Shown one piece after another: positions 11,400-62,632 of a stretch of DNA of 64,000 bases. Source of the DNA: Prochilodus magdalenae. Taxonomy: Eukaryota; Chordata; Actinopteri; Characiformes; Prochilodontidae. Position 1 is the stretch's first letter; every line of letters starts with the position of its first letter. The stretch is taken from the NCBI GenBank assembly GCA_024036415.1, contig JAMWET010006788.1, forward strand, positions 647,501 to 711,500, read 5' to 3'. A program made the position numbers and the translations under genes. The notes beneath the pieces were generated by a model. It searched no databases. It saw only the letters and a list, made by a program, of their open reading frames with translations, and was not told the DNA's origin.

Positions 11400-12195
11400 C
11401 ATTCGTCATTACTCAAGACCCCCACAGGACCCCCCATGGTGCATGTTTGGGTGGTGAATCATTCTCATTGACTCATTGTCCACTCTATTAGACACTCCTA
11501 CCTTGCTGATTCACCTTGTAGATGTACAGTCAGAGACGATAGCTCATCTGTTGCTGCACAGTGCAGTGTTGGTCATCATTTAGTCATTCATCAGTGGTCA
11601 CAGGACGTTCCCCACAGGAAGCTGCCCACAGGATGTTGCCCACAGGACGCTGTCCAGAGGACGCTGCCCACAGGATCATACACACAGGACGCTGCCCACA
11701 GGACGCTCCCCACAGGAAGCTACCCACAGGATGCTGTCTATAGGACACTGCTCATAGGACACTGCTCACAAGATGCTGCCCATAGGACACTGCTTACCAT
11801 ACGCTGCCCACAGGACGCTGCCCACAGGATCATACCCACAGAACACTGCCCACAGGACACTGCCCACAATACGCTACCCACAGGATACTGCCCACAGGAC
11901 ACTGTAGGCTGGGTATACTCATTGGCATTCCCGCTGCTGTGAATGCTGATAAAACATGCTCTGTGGTGGTCCTGTGGGGGTCTGGGCCACTGATGAACAG
12001 AGCAGAGAAACAAAGTGCTTCTATATTCTGATCAAATGTACAATGGGGTGTTAGCCTCCCTCCATCACTGTAAAGAGACCACCATAGGACCACCACTGAC
12101 CTTTTATTATATGGGGGTGGACCTTTTCTCAGCACTGCAATGACACCGACATGGTGGAGCCACTGTAGTGGGTGTGGCACTGATACGGGTGACAA
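11400..12195. repeat. Dispersed fold-back-type repeat containing a 14-bp minisatellite
   Basis: The flanks share GGTGGTCCTGTGGG, CACTGATGAACAGAGCAGAG, AAGTGCTTCTATATTCTGAT and TGTCCACTCTATTAGACACT-type blocks with the 14487-14979 element. The middle is replaced or expanded by the 11599-11904 array. Confidence 0.6.
11599..11904 (+). repeat. 14-bp minisatellite
   Basis: About 21 tandem units of consensus CCCACAGGACGCTG, with variants such as CCCACAGGATACTG and a recurring CCCACAGGATCATA. Period 14 is clear by eye, and units near the middle are more diverged. Confidence 0.9.
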
Positions 12196-12933
12196 TTACT
12201 GGACTTCGTCTCAGTCTCAGTCAGCCTGTTGTCTCTCTTCCTCCCTTTCTGTTCCACTTATGCTGCATCCATTGTGAGTAGATGGCAGTGGTTCTGTAGA
12301 GACAGTCAGAGCCAGTGACCACAGTGTGCTGCTGTGCCTTCACTGTAGAAATGAGTTAGCCTGACGGAGTTGTTGTCTTGCAGCGATTTTCCAGCCTAGT
12401 GGTCTGAGAGAGAGGGGACTAAGCTCAGATCATTGCTGAAGCATACTGACAGAGAGCATCATCAGCCTGGGCTTTGTGCTGCTGCAGCTCTATAATTTCT
12501 CTGGGCCTCTGCTAGCAGGACTGAGTCGGCTGCTTTCTGGGGAAATCCACTAATCAGAGAAGATAAGGCAAAGGACTGCACAGCACAGTCTGCTCTCACT
12601 TGATGCCCCCTGTTGGACTGATTCTGTAACCGCATGCATTCTGGTGTGAACTGTGTGTGTATAGGGGGTTGCTATTGTACATTTGAAAGACAGGGCTAGT
12701 CTACCATGTATGCAACAACAAAAATGGCTCTGACAACTCTTAGTTTTTTGGTTTCTGAGATTAAGGTTATATTTACACTTATACAATATAAGGTACATTA
12801 TTATTTTATATGGGCTGGGATAAGCCATTATAATAACATATAAGTACTTAAAAGGATGGTTTGATGAAAAATCTAATGCATACCATTTTCCATTCACGCT
12901 AGATGTAGTCAATCGTCCAAGGTATTTGGTATC
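12196..12933. other. Unannotated non-coding stretch
   Basis: No gene or repeat family was recognised before the 31-bp array. Confidence 0.35.
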
Positions 12934-13841
12934 CACTAGTATTGTTTAGTGTAATATAAGACAGGCTAGCATTGCTTATGTGTAACATAAGAGAGGCTAG
13001 CATTGCTTAGGTGTAATATAAGAGAGGCTAGCTTTGCTGTAGTGTAACAAAAAAGAGGCTAGCATTGCTTAAGTGTAACATAAGGGAGGCTAGCATTGCT
13101 TAAGTGTAACATAAGAGAGGATAGCATGTCTTAAGTGTAATATAAGAGAGGCTAACATTGCTTTAGTGCAAAATAATGAGGCTAGAATTACTTTAGTGCA
13201 ACATAAGATAGGCTAGCATTGTTTAGTGTAATAAAAAAGAGGCTAGTATTGCTTTAGTGTAACATTAGAAAGACTAGCATTTGTTTAATGTAACAAAAGG
13301 GGGGCTAGCATTGCTTTAGTGTAACATAAGAGAGGCTAGCATTGCTTTAGTGTAACATAAGAGAGGCTAGCATTGTTTTAGTGTAACATAAGAGAGGCTA
13401 GCATTGTTTTAATGTAACATAAAAGAGGCTAGCATTGCTTTAGTGTAACAAAAGAGAGGCTAGCATTGCTTTAGTGTAACAAAAGAGAGGCTAGCATTGC
13501 TTTAGTGTAACAAAAGAGAGGCTAGCATTGCTTTAGTGTAATATAAGAGAGGCTAGCATTGCTTAAGTGTAATATAAGAGAGGCTAGCATTGCTTTAGCG
13601 TAACATAAGAGAGGCTAGCATTGCTTTAGTGTAATATAAGAGAGGCTAGCATTGCTTAAGTGTAATATAAGAGAGGCTAGCATTGCTTTAGTGTAATATA
13701 AGAGAGGCTAGCATTGCTTTAGTGTAACACAAGAGAGGCTAGCATTGCTTTAGTGTAACACAAGAGAGGCTAGCATTGCTTAAGTGTAACATAAGAGAGG
13801 CTAGCATTGCTTTAGTGTAACATAAGAGAGGCTAGCATTGC
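12934..13841 (+). repeat. 31-bp minisatellite, about 29 units
   Basis: Tandem units of GAGGCTAGCATTGCTTTAGT plus GTAACATAAGA. Variants alternate CATAAGA, CAAAAGA, TATAAGA and CACAAGA at the end and TTTAG or TTAAG in the middle. Edge units at about 13020-13290 are more diverged than those at 13310-13830, as expected if the right part expanded recently. NheI-like GCTAGC recurs in nearly every unit. Confidence 0.95.
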
Positions 13842-14486
13842 CCTCAAAACGGTCACTGTTTTAAGAACTGAGTAATTATGTGTCTGGATGTGGGTGGTTC
13901 TTACTCCTGAAGCAGAAGTTGGTGGACAAAGCATAAAAACAGCATGGCGGTACATGTTCTTTCTTCAGATCACAGTCCTTTTGCAGCTGCTTTTTGGAAA
14001 ATGGAGGCATCAATAACAACATATGGTGGTGCCTGTGCCATGCCCTTTTGCCACATGCGGTGGTCCAAACCAGCAAGTTCATGTGACTGGAAAAGCACTG
14101 ATTTTGCAAACCAGTTGTTAGGGGTGGAAAAGTGCAGAGCAGTGTGAGAGTTTGGCACTGGCACCAAAAGAGCTAACCCTGAACTATAAAATGCAGCAAA
14201 CTTCTTGTGTGTGGCTGAACACAATGAGCAGCCATTTTGGAGATCAGGTGTTGATCCAAATTCAGACACCTCTTCTCATGCACACGCGAAACACAGACAT
14301 ATGGACACCACCTAGAAAGTTCTGGGATGTTTTTAATGGAAAGATTTGGGTGACTATGGCCTTCCAGCAGCACCAGCCTCGTACCACAAATGCTAAACCA
14401 CAGAAGCAGAATTCTGGACACCAAACGTGTTTGGGCTGATTGTATACACCTGGGATACACATCCCCACTTTTATTATGTCCTCTTA

Positions 14487-14979
14487 CCATATAGGAGCAC
14501 TTTATAGTTCTGCAGTTACAGACTGTAGTCCATCTGCTTCTCTGCATACTTTGTCCCTCCCCATCCCCCATGCCACCCCTTAACTCCATTCATCAATGGT
14601 CAAGACTCCTCCAGGACCACCAAAGAGCAGGTATTATTTGGGTGGGATCTTGTGGGCAGAAACCGACCACTGATGAAGGACTACATGATGACTAACACAA
14701 ACTTTGCAGCAAGAGATTAACTATCTTCTCTAACCCTGCATCTCCAAAGTTCTCCAGCAAGGTAGGAGTGTCTAATAGAGTGGACGGTGAGTGGACAGTG
14801 AGTGGACGCAGTGTTTAAACACTCTTATCTCTGCAGGGCTGGGAATGATCCACCCCCCTAATAATATCTGTACAGTGGTGGTCCTGTGGGAGGCCCAGCT
14901 ATTGATGAACAACTTTAAACAGAGAAACAGATGGAGGACATTCGGTGGCTGTAGAGGAACAGAGTGCTCCTATATGGTT
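14487..14979. mobile_element. Fold-back repeat element
   Basis: The left arm reads CCATATAGGAGCACTTTATA, then CAGACTGTAGTCCATCTG and CAAGACTCCTCCAGGACCAC. The right arm is its approximate reverse complement, GTGGTCCTGTGGGAGG to GAGTGCTCCTATATGG. The arms are about 110-140 bp around a ~250-bp centre. No ORF. Confidence 0.7.
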
Positions 14980-15454
14980 AGTGGAGCTGATAGAGCTCAG
15001 GTTATTTACCTAATAAAGTGGCCGGTGACAGTATATCTCATATAAACATGACCCCGTATCTTGGCACTGTATGAAGGAGATTTGTGCATGTGTGTGTTTG
15101 TGTGTGGCGTCTGGCGAACAACAGTATCAGAGGTTTTGAGATGAGTAAACTGTCACTTCTGACTTTCAGTTCATATATCAAGGTATTACTCAGGCTTCTA
15201 CCCACCGCAGGCCACCCAGAGACCAACTCCTAAAGAGAAAGGCATTTATGTCGACACACCCAAGAGCTAAATATGGTGTCTGTTTAAGGTTTTGTGTCAG
15301 CGTTTGGACACGCAAAGCGCATTTACGTTACTGCGATCCTTCGGTGACATCATCTGCTTGTCTTTCATTAAATTAAACATGCGTACACTCAACATGTTTT
15401 TATTCTGATATGTGACCTTACTGTAAATAAATGTCCTAGCTCTGAGTAATGGGT

Positions 15455-16137
15455 CTGTGTGTGTGTGTGTGTGTGAGTGTGCGTGTGTGTGTAGGGGTGT
15501 GTGTGCGTGCACGTGTATCTGTGTGTGTGTGTGCGTGTGTGTGTAGGGGTGTGTGTTTGTGTAGGGGTGCGTGTGTGTGTGCGTGCACGTGTATCTGTGT
15601 GTGTGTGTGTGTGTGTAGGGGTGTGTGTTTGTGTAGGGGTGTGCATGTGTGTGCGTGCACGTGTATCTGTGTGTGTGTGTGTGTGTGTGTGTGCGTGCGT
15701 GTGTGTGTAGAGGTGTGCATGTGTGTGCGTGCACGTGTATCTGTGTGTGTGTGTGTGTGCGTGCACATGTATCTGTGTGTGTGTGTGTAGAAGTTTGTGT
15801 TTGTGTAGGGGTGTGTGTGTGTGTGTGCGTGCACGTGTATCTGTGTGTGTGTGTGTGTGTGTGTACGTGCGTGTGTATCTCTGTGTGTGTGTGTGTAGGT
15901 GTGCGTGTGTGTGTGTGTAGGGGTGTGTGTTTGTGAAGGGGTGTGCATGTGTGTGCGTGCACGTGTATCTGTGTGTGTGTGTGTGTGTGCGTGCACATGT
16001 ATCTGTGTGTGTGTGTGTGTAGAAGTTTGTGTTTGTGTAGGGGTGTGTGTGTGCGTGCACGTGTATCTGTGTGTGTGTGTGTGTGTGTGTGCGTGCGTGT
16101 GTGTGTAGGGGTGTGCATGTGTGTGCGTGCACGTGTA

Positions 16138-16173
<36 letters not shown>

Positions 16174-16358
16174 CACATGTATCTGTGTGTGTGTGTGTGT
16201 AGAAGTTTGTGTTTGTGTAGGGGTGTGTGTGTGCGTGCACGTGTATCTGTGTGTGTGTGTACGTGCGTGTGTATCTCTCTGTGTGTGTGTGTAGGTGTGC
16301 GTGTGTGTGTGTAGGGGTGTGTGTGTGTGTGTAGGGGTGTGTGTAGAGGTGTGTGTGG
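15455..16358 (+). repeat. Complex TG-rich minisatellite (~0.9 kb)
   Basis: TG tracts are interrupted at roughly 70-80-bp intervals by GCGTGCACGTGTATCTG or the CACATG variant, and by TAGGGGTGTG. Higher-order units recur (15757-15830 resembles 15990-16060 and 16170-16240). Reading frames give Val/Cys or His/Thr runs and are not genes. Confidence 0.93.
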
Positions 16359-17578
16359 GGGCTGGTCAGGTTAGGTTTATGCCACATTGTTGTGGGGAAA
16401 CCTCTCCATATACTCACATTGTCTCCACCATGTAAATCACTCAATGTGAAGAGTTCAGGGTAATTCAAGGGTTAGGTATTAGGGTTAGGGTTAGGCTAGT
16501 TGTAGTTCTGGTTTGGAAATGACTTGAAGTCTATGTAAAGTCCCGATAATTCACTGAAAACAAGATTGTGTGTGTGTTTATTGAGCAGATGTCCTCACAA
16601 AAACAAGAATTAATTGTTAGGTCCCACTCATACGGAAGCCCACTCCTACCTACTCTATCTGGCATTATGGTCTGGCAGATTCTGACTTAATATCTCAAAG
16701 ATAATGGCTTAATTCCTTGATATATTGACCTGTATTCTGAAATAACATCTCAATTGTCAAGGCATTGACTTAAAAATGACTTATCATTTTCAAAACATTG
16801 ATTTATTATCTGAAAATAATACTATATAGTCTGGTAACCCTGAATCTCAAAATAATAACTTGCTCTCTAAGGAAATTGAGATACTATGTCAGAATATGAA
16901 AATGTTCAACATGAAAAGTCAATGTTTTGAGATACTAAGTCAAGATGTTGACACACTGCTGGCAGAAATGAACCCTGGCAGTGATGAGCCTCTATACCAC
17001 TCATTTTTAGGTTTTGGTGTTAGGTCTTTACAGGTATTGCGAAACAAACGTATGCAGGTGTGTATATGTGTGTGTGCAGGAGTGTGGCTTGGTGTATTGA
17101 TTTTCTCAGACATGTTTTTGCCATCTGACTTAGTGAGCCCCATCTGGATTCATAATTCTGGATGTATTTCATATTGATTTTCTCATATACCTGCAGAAAT
17201 GATGTCCTCCCTCTCGCGGTCCCTGTCCTGTAACGATGGCGAGTTTATGTGAAATACATTCTGATGTAAAACTACGGATGCAGACCATATAACTGGGCTT
17301 GTTATCGTTTCTGTGGTACATAATCGCAGCTTTATTATCTTTGGGTTTTATCTCTATCCCCTGCTGTCGGTATTTCAGTTAGTTGAGAGGAGCATATGGT
17401 GAGCGGTGGCCATGTTTCTCAGTAGCAGCTGAGTGGTGGGCGCAGATAAGTCGAGTGATAAAGACGGCTGATATCAGCTTTCAAAAGCTGCACAGCCAAA
17501 GCAGAAGAACTGATAGTGAGGATGGTGGAGAGTCCCTGCTGTCTGGAGCAAAGGTTCTATTGCAGCCACTCTTCACTC

Positions 17579-17579
<1 letters not shown>
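16359..17579. other. Unannotated non-coding stretch
   Basis: A short TTAGGG-like run (GTTAGGTATTAGGGTTAGGG) lies at about 16470-16490. No gene was recognised. Confidence 0.4.

Positions 17580-17665
<86 letters not shown>
17580..17665. repeat. (TA)n microsatellite
   Basis: About 42 uninterrupted TA units, self-complementary and hard to assemble, so length may be inexact. Confidence 0.95.
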
Positions 17666-18619
17666 TCAATGTCAAATTAATAAGAAACAACTGACAGATA
17701 TGAAACTTGGTGGGTAGGTTAGAAGCTTCATGCTCAGCCATGCATGTGACATAAGCAAGGATGGGCCTTAACACTGTACCTGACTGACCCAACAGCCAAA
17801 GTTGTGGGCATTCAGTGAGCAGTGATGCCCTCCATCCATGAGTCATCCTGTTAGTGCCAGCACCATAGGCCGACAGCTGCACCATGCAGGACTAGATCCA
17901 AGCTGAACCTCTACAACTCCATGCCGAGACGTCTGGCTTGTTGAGCTAGCAGACATGACATATTGAGAGACACTACTTCTGTATGTGTAGCTTAATAATT
18001 ATTAATCATATCAGTCTAAACTTATCATCGTTTATTATTCCTGGTAACCTTTATCCTCCTTCCCAACAGTACTGCAATCCTACACTTCCCAATTCTTTTG
18101 ACGAGTATATGTATGTATGTTTATGTATATGTATTTGTAGATATTGCTTCACTGCTCTGAAGGCTGTTGCTTAGAGACTTCTCTGCTGTGTTGGTGGTCA
18201 TGAATATCTATACTGAAACAGCTTGACAGTGTTCGCCCACAGCGTCGGCTGCTTCTGTCTTCTTTGACTTAGATAAACAATTCTGGGTCATCGCCATTGG
18301 TCAGACAGTGTTGTCATGGGGATCTGGAGTGGTGTAGTAATAGATAGATGTATCTTTATTTATCTGTGGCCCAAACAACATTAACAGACCTACAACAGAC
18401 AGGCTGCGCACGTGTGCAGCCCTGTTTGCGCTGTTGTTGCTTTGTCTGATCCATTAGATTGTTGGCGCTGCTGAACTGTACATTCACTGTAAACACAGAC
18501 TGTACAGGTGGTACACATGCCAAGGTGCTGCAGATAACATCCATTCAGCATTCTTTTCTGAGGTTGCATTGGAAGATGGGGACTTTGGTTGGGGGTGGTT
18601 TTACATGCCCATTTACACC

Positions 18620-19045
18620 CTATAATGTGGTGCTAGAATGAAACGAGCTACTTCCCCTTATTTGATGAGCTCATGAATATTTAGATGAGCTCTGCTCTTA
18701 TTGGCTGTTTACAGTGAGACACTGTAATGATGTCACAGAAGCAACATGTTGAAATTGACCCAGACAGGAAAATTACACTCTGTGTAAATAAACTTTGTCT
18801 TTATACTTTTTAGTTAGCTATGCTAATGCTAACTACATGGAGCTAGTATGCTAGTAGCTAATGTTACCTATACCAGCTAATCGCTTTCCATCTGGACATC
18901 GACACACAGTAGATTGAAGTTGTTACTCACTATGAAACTCTCAGTTTAGGAAGATCTGCTTCAACCAGCAAACACTGATACAGTCATACAGCATGGCTGC
19001 TACTTATAGGCTGCTGTTGGGGTTGTGATGCTAATAAAGGTGTAG
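18620..19045 (+). repeat. Dispersed repeat, copy A
   Basis: It contains GATGAGCTCATGAATATTTA, GAAACTCTCAGTTTAGGA and CATACAGCATGGCTGCTACT. A diverged copy in reverse orientation lies at about 25420-25760. It is probably a non-autonomous transposon family. Confidence 0.6.
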
Positions 19046-19051
19046 ATGCTT

Positions 19052-19102
19052 TTATCTATCTATCTATCTATCTATATCTATCTATCTATGAAACAAGCTA
19101 TA

Positions 19103-19194
<92 letters not shown>

Positions 19195-19195
19195 T

Positions 19196-19254
<59 letters not shown>

Positions 19255-19275
19255 GATATATATATATATATGCTA
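19052..19275. repeat. (ATCT)n/(TA)n/(CA)n compound microsatellite
   Basis: ATCT units at 19052-19090 pass into TA tracts broken three times by ACACACATA. Low complexity only. Confidence 0.95.
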
Positions 19276-21984
19276 TGTACTATATGTACTATAAAGTCTG
19301 TATGCTTCAGTATCTAAGTATCTAATGCAAGTTTGATATATATGTATATATCTGAAAGGTATACAAGCAGAACATGTGTACAGTAATATTACTGCATATG
19401 AAAGTACTGTGCAATAACAGCCAAATATAGACTATAAACTGTCCTTGACGAATAGATGTTCAACAGTTTATCTGATCTCCCTGCATCTAGTTTTTCATGT
19501 CGTCCACAAATGGCTGCCTGATTGTGTAAAAACTTTTTTGTTCCTTAGCCAGAATGTTTGCGGGATATACGGTTATGCGCATGTTGGATATTGGGTTACG
19601 AACACTTGTCTGTGCACACATCAGAGTGCGACCGACTTGTTTACCCTTGTTTATCACAGTGTTCTTACATGAAGTCCATGATTAAATGCCTCTAAAGTTG
19701 TAAGTAATACTTAGTGGGAGTGGTTTTGTGATTGTGGGACTCCTTGCCTCCTAAAAGTGTATCATTGTGTCCATCCCTCAAGGCCCCCCTGCTACAGCCT
19801 CTGTGCTCAGCACTGAGTGACAGACAGGCCACACACAGAATGTGTGTTTGAGGGTCAGGCTTGGTCAGTAAGGGGTTGCTGGGAAGAGACCCAGCCAGTC
19901 TGAAGCTCTGTCTTGTCTTAGCCGGTCCAGAGTGCCAGGATTAGACAGAGTTTGACACCTCAGGCCAAAGAAAAAGTCCCACCTGATAACATCTGTGCAT
20001 GTATTTCATCGTCCTTCTAAAAAACGGATTCCCTTCCAGCCGGATCCCAAATTCCATTCCGTCTGTCCTGGATCGTTTTGGATAATCTCTAACTTTCTCA
20101 AGACGATCACTCATTTCCAGGTTCCTCTCTCTTTCATCTGGAGCTCGTTGAGTCCACTTTTAGAGCAAATCCTTCCCAGGCCTCCCTTCAGGTCTCTCGC
20201 GTAGAGGGAGGAAACTCTCCACTTCAAAGACGTGCAGTGATGAATGTGTGGAAAGCCTTGCAGTGTTAGGCTACGTGTGGCGTGAGCCATCATCTGGAAA
20301 AGCCATTACGTCTTTCTATTACTGGCCGGGTCTAAACGTTCACGTGATGGCCAGGGTTAGAGGGGAGGTGAATGAAAACACCGAGCGTGGTGAGGTGAAT
20401 AGAGGAAAAGCTGCACCCTCATATACATGTGGGCTTCGGAAGAGTGATGTGGAAGAGTGAATGGACAGGGTTCCTTCTCCGGCTGCCTGAAATGAAAAAC
20501 TTATACCCTGTTATGCATAAATGCTGACTGGCTCAAATGAAGCTGGCTAAACCGGATTCACTGCTAAATGCATATCTGTCCCATCTGTCCATCTCAACAT
20601 GCTTTTGAACGAGATCCCATTTGGCAGGGGGACGCCCTTTGTCCCTTTGTCTTTGACTGCGGGGGGTCCGGACTTGATTAATCCTGCAAACTGCTCTGTC
20701 AGTGTTCTGATATTGAAACTGCCCCATCAGTGTGATTTCGCTAGCACTAAGTAAGCTGCAGACTTACATTACTCTTATAGTTTAACTGGTGATGGAATAG
20801 ATTAGACATACAGCCGCTACTGATTCTGGACATACAGCCACTACTGGGACCCGGGAGCATATGCCAGTGAGTTTAAAGCTGTACTATACATACATACAGA
20901 ACCTGCAACTGCAGACGGCATGCACAGCGCTGTGCTAAAGTCTTCCGCCGGCCAATAGCACGGCCTTAAACTGTTGATCTTAGGGTAAACATGATGTTGT
21001 CTGTAATTAGGGTGTATTTACATTAGAATAAATACAACTAAATACTGAGAAATACTGAGAAATAAACCGTAAATTGGGACTTAGGCTCGGTTCCTGACTG
21101 AGGAACCGACTAGATGTTCTAGGTATTAGATCAGAACTTGTTTATCTGTATTCATTCTAATGTTGTTGTTTTGTTTTTTGATCCCTGATAAACATGGCAC
21201 ATATATGCACTGTACATATGCATGGTTCAGTGGGCTGGAGTTTGGGGGGGGTGGCTAACCCAGAGCCCCTCGTCGTGTGTGCTTATATGTACAGAAGCCT
21301 CAGAATATATTTGGACACTTTATCCTTTTAACTGTTAATGAAGGTAAATATAGTTCTTTAGGCTAAATGCTTTTGGCCCAATATGAGTCTGCTCAGTCTC
21401 CGTGAAGGATTCTCCAAGCCTGGAGAAGGATTCCAAGCAGACTGCATTTAAAGTACTGTAATGGTGGAAACGTCTGCGTCTGGAGCCGTTTTTCCTACAG
21501 TGGTGTCGGGGAGCGTGTGTTACTATACCAGCTGCCTCTTAACTGAATAATTTGCCAGTGGAATGGACTGTTGGTTTGACCATTTGTTTCCTAATGAAAT
21601 AAAAAGGAGTCAGTTTTGCATGTGGCACAAAAGGGGCCACTATAGAGCAACTGCAAATGGAACAGAGGTATATAGGAATAGTTCATATTAGTAGCAGCAA
21701 CAATTTTCAGATTTTAATTGGTTTAAATATACACTTGTGCCTTTAGGTTTGGAGGTCATGAGTACAGCATGGTGTATGTTTATATGGTTTTGGTTGGATG
21801 GAAATTTGGACATATTTTTAGTTTTCCAGTTTCTAGCAGAGGAAACCGGGGGATAAAAATGAAGTGCAGAGGATGCTCAGTGTGTTTTACCCAGTTTAAA
21901 GAAGCGTAGCCCATTATGCACTCATCCTGGTCATTTAGTATGGAGCCCTTGAAACTGTGTGGTTCTTTCAGGTGAAGTTTTATA
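19276..21984. other. Unannotated non-coding stretch
   Basis: 2.7 kb with only small ORFs lacking family likeness. A Tc1-like end fragment (GAATATATTTGGACAC) may lie near 21300. Otherwise nothing was recognised. Confidence 0.4.
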
Positions 21985-22690
21985 TTATCAGGTGAGCACC
22001 AGATTATAATATCGGGTGCGCACCAGGAAATGTGAGGTGAGCTATATATATATGTATATATTCAGATATATACATATATATGGATAGTATATGGTGCTCA
22101 CCTGATAACATCTGATATCCATTTTATAGTATCTAGTGCTCACCTCACAGTATCTGGTGCTTCTCAAACAGTATGTGGTACTCACCTGATATTATCTGGT
22201 GATTACCACACTGTTTGTTGCACCCACCTGCCAGTATCTGGTGCTCACCACACAGTATGCTGTGTTCACCTTACAGTATCTGGTGCTTTTCACACTGTAT
22301 GTTGTGCTCACCTTATAGTATCTGGTGTTCCTTACACAGTATGTTGTACTCACCTAATAGTAGCTGATGCCACCTGATAGTATCTGGTGCTCACCATGCA
22401 GTATGTTGTTCTCACCTTATAGTATCTGGTACCATACGGTATGTTGTACTCCCCTTTTAGTATCTTGTGCTCCTCACACAGCATGTTTTGCTCACCTGAT
22501 TGTATAAGAGACCACCTTATAGTATCTGGTGGTCCTTACACAGTATGTTATACTTAGCTGATAGTATCTGGTGCCACCTTATAGTATCTGGTGCTTCTCA
22601 CACAGTATTTTGCACTGAGCTGATAATATCTGGTGCTTACTACACTGTATGTTGTGCTCACCTTATAGTATCTGGTGCACACCAGATTTC
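21985..22690. repeat. Degenerate ~40-bp tandem array
   Basis: Repeated blocks of CTCACCTTATAGTATCTGGT followed by GCT-TCTCACACAGTATGTTG, highly diverged. The first block (21985-22040) is in opposite orientation to the rest, separated by a TATATA-rich palindrome at 22045-22085. Confidence 0.8.
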
Positions 22691-23039
22691 TTTTTACCTA
22701 AAGACAATACGCTTCCCGCAGTGGCTATGTGTATGCAGAAACGTGCAGCGTCTGCATGTATAATTAGACTAATAAGTGAAACTGAAGCATGTTTTTACTG
22801 CCTGCATCCATTAATTTTTACCAAGTTATAGAATACGGTGCTTGTTCGTTATTACGACACTGTTAGTGATTACGACACCGCGGTGGGGTTCACGAGCACC
22901 TCATCTTGTAATTAGAACGGTTCCGACAGGACGCTGAGATGGTATAGGGTGCGATTATTGACCCTTCAGGCTCTTAGTAATCCAGTCTGCCGGGGCTGAG
23001 AGGGGGCGAGCCACATCTGGGTGTCATTAGCAGACAGAG

Positions 23040-23244
23040 CGATGCCGGTGTGTGCGGTGGACGGTGTGGGGGTGTGTCCCTGCACACGCTCGCTTGCACA
23101 CGCACACACACTCCTCCTCCTCCGCTGGCTCGGATTGTTTGAATGGACGCAGTTGTGAAGAGTTTGAATCGAGTGCTGGAGGCGAGCGCAGCGGAGGAGA
23201 CGGGCGCGTGCCGTGCTGCGGGGCGCGAGGAGTAGAATGTGAAG
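23040..23244 (+). promoter_or_regulatory. GC-rich candidate internal promoter / 5' leader of short nav1 isoform
   Basis: This is the most CpG-dense patch in the AT-rich non-coding left half, with several CGCGC-type runs near 23200-23260. No clear TATA box was seen. It includes an upstream ORF, ATG 23143 to TAG 23233-23235 (30 codons), and a minimal ATG-TGA at 23237-23242, both before the proposed start at 23245. The promoter role is inferred from base composition and from the adjacent phase-compatible exon. Confidence 0.45.

Positions 23245-62632
<39,388 letters not shown>

Noticed and set aside
12934..13841. CRISPR-like regular repeat spacing
   Set aside because: Units are head-to-tail with no unique spacers, and the genome is a vertebrate one; it is a minisatellite.
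15297..16468. Open frames of up to 359 codons on the - strand
   Set aside because: They are read through the complex TG array, giving His/Thr/Arg repeats in all three frames, so they reflect low complexity and not a gene.
16465..16500. Telomere-like TTAGGG repeats
   Set aside because: Only two or three irregular units; too short to be an interstitial telomere of note.
17383..17885. Open frames containing (IY)n runs
   Set aside because: They cross the TA microsatellite; the flanks show no family likeness or splice signals.
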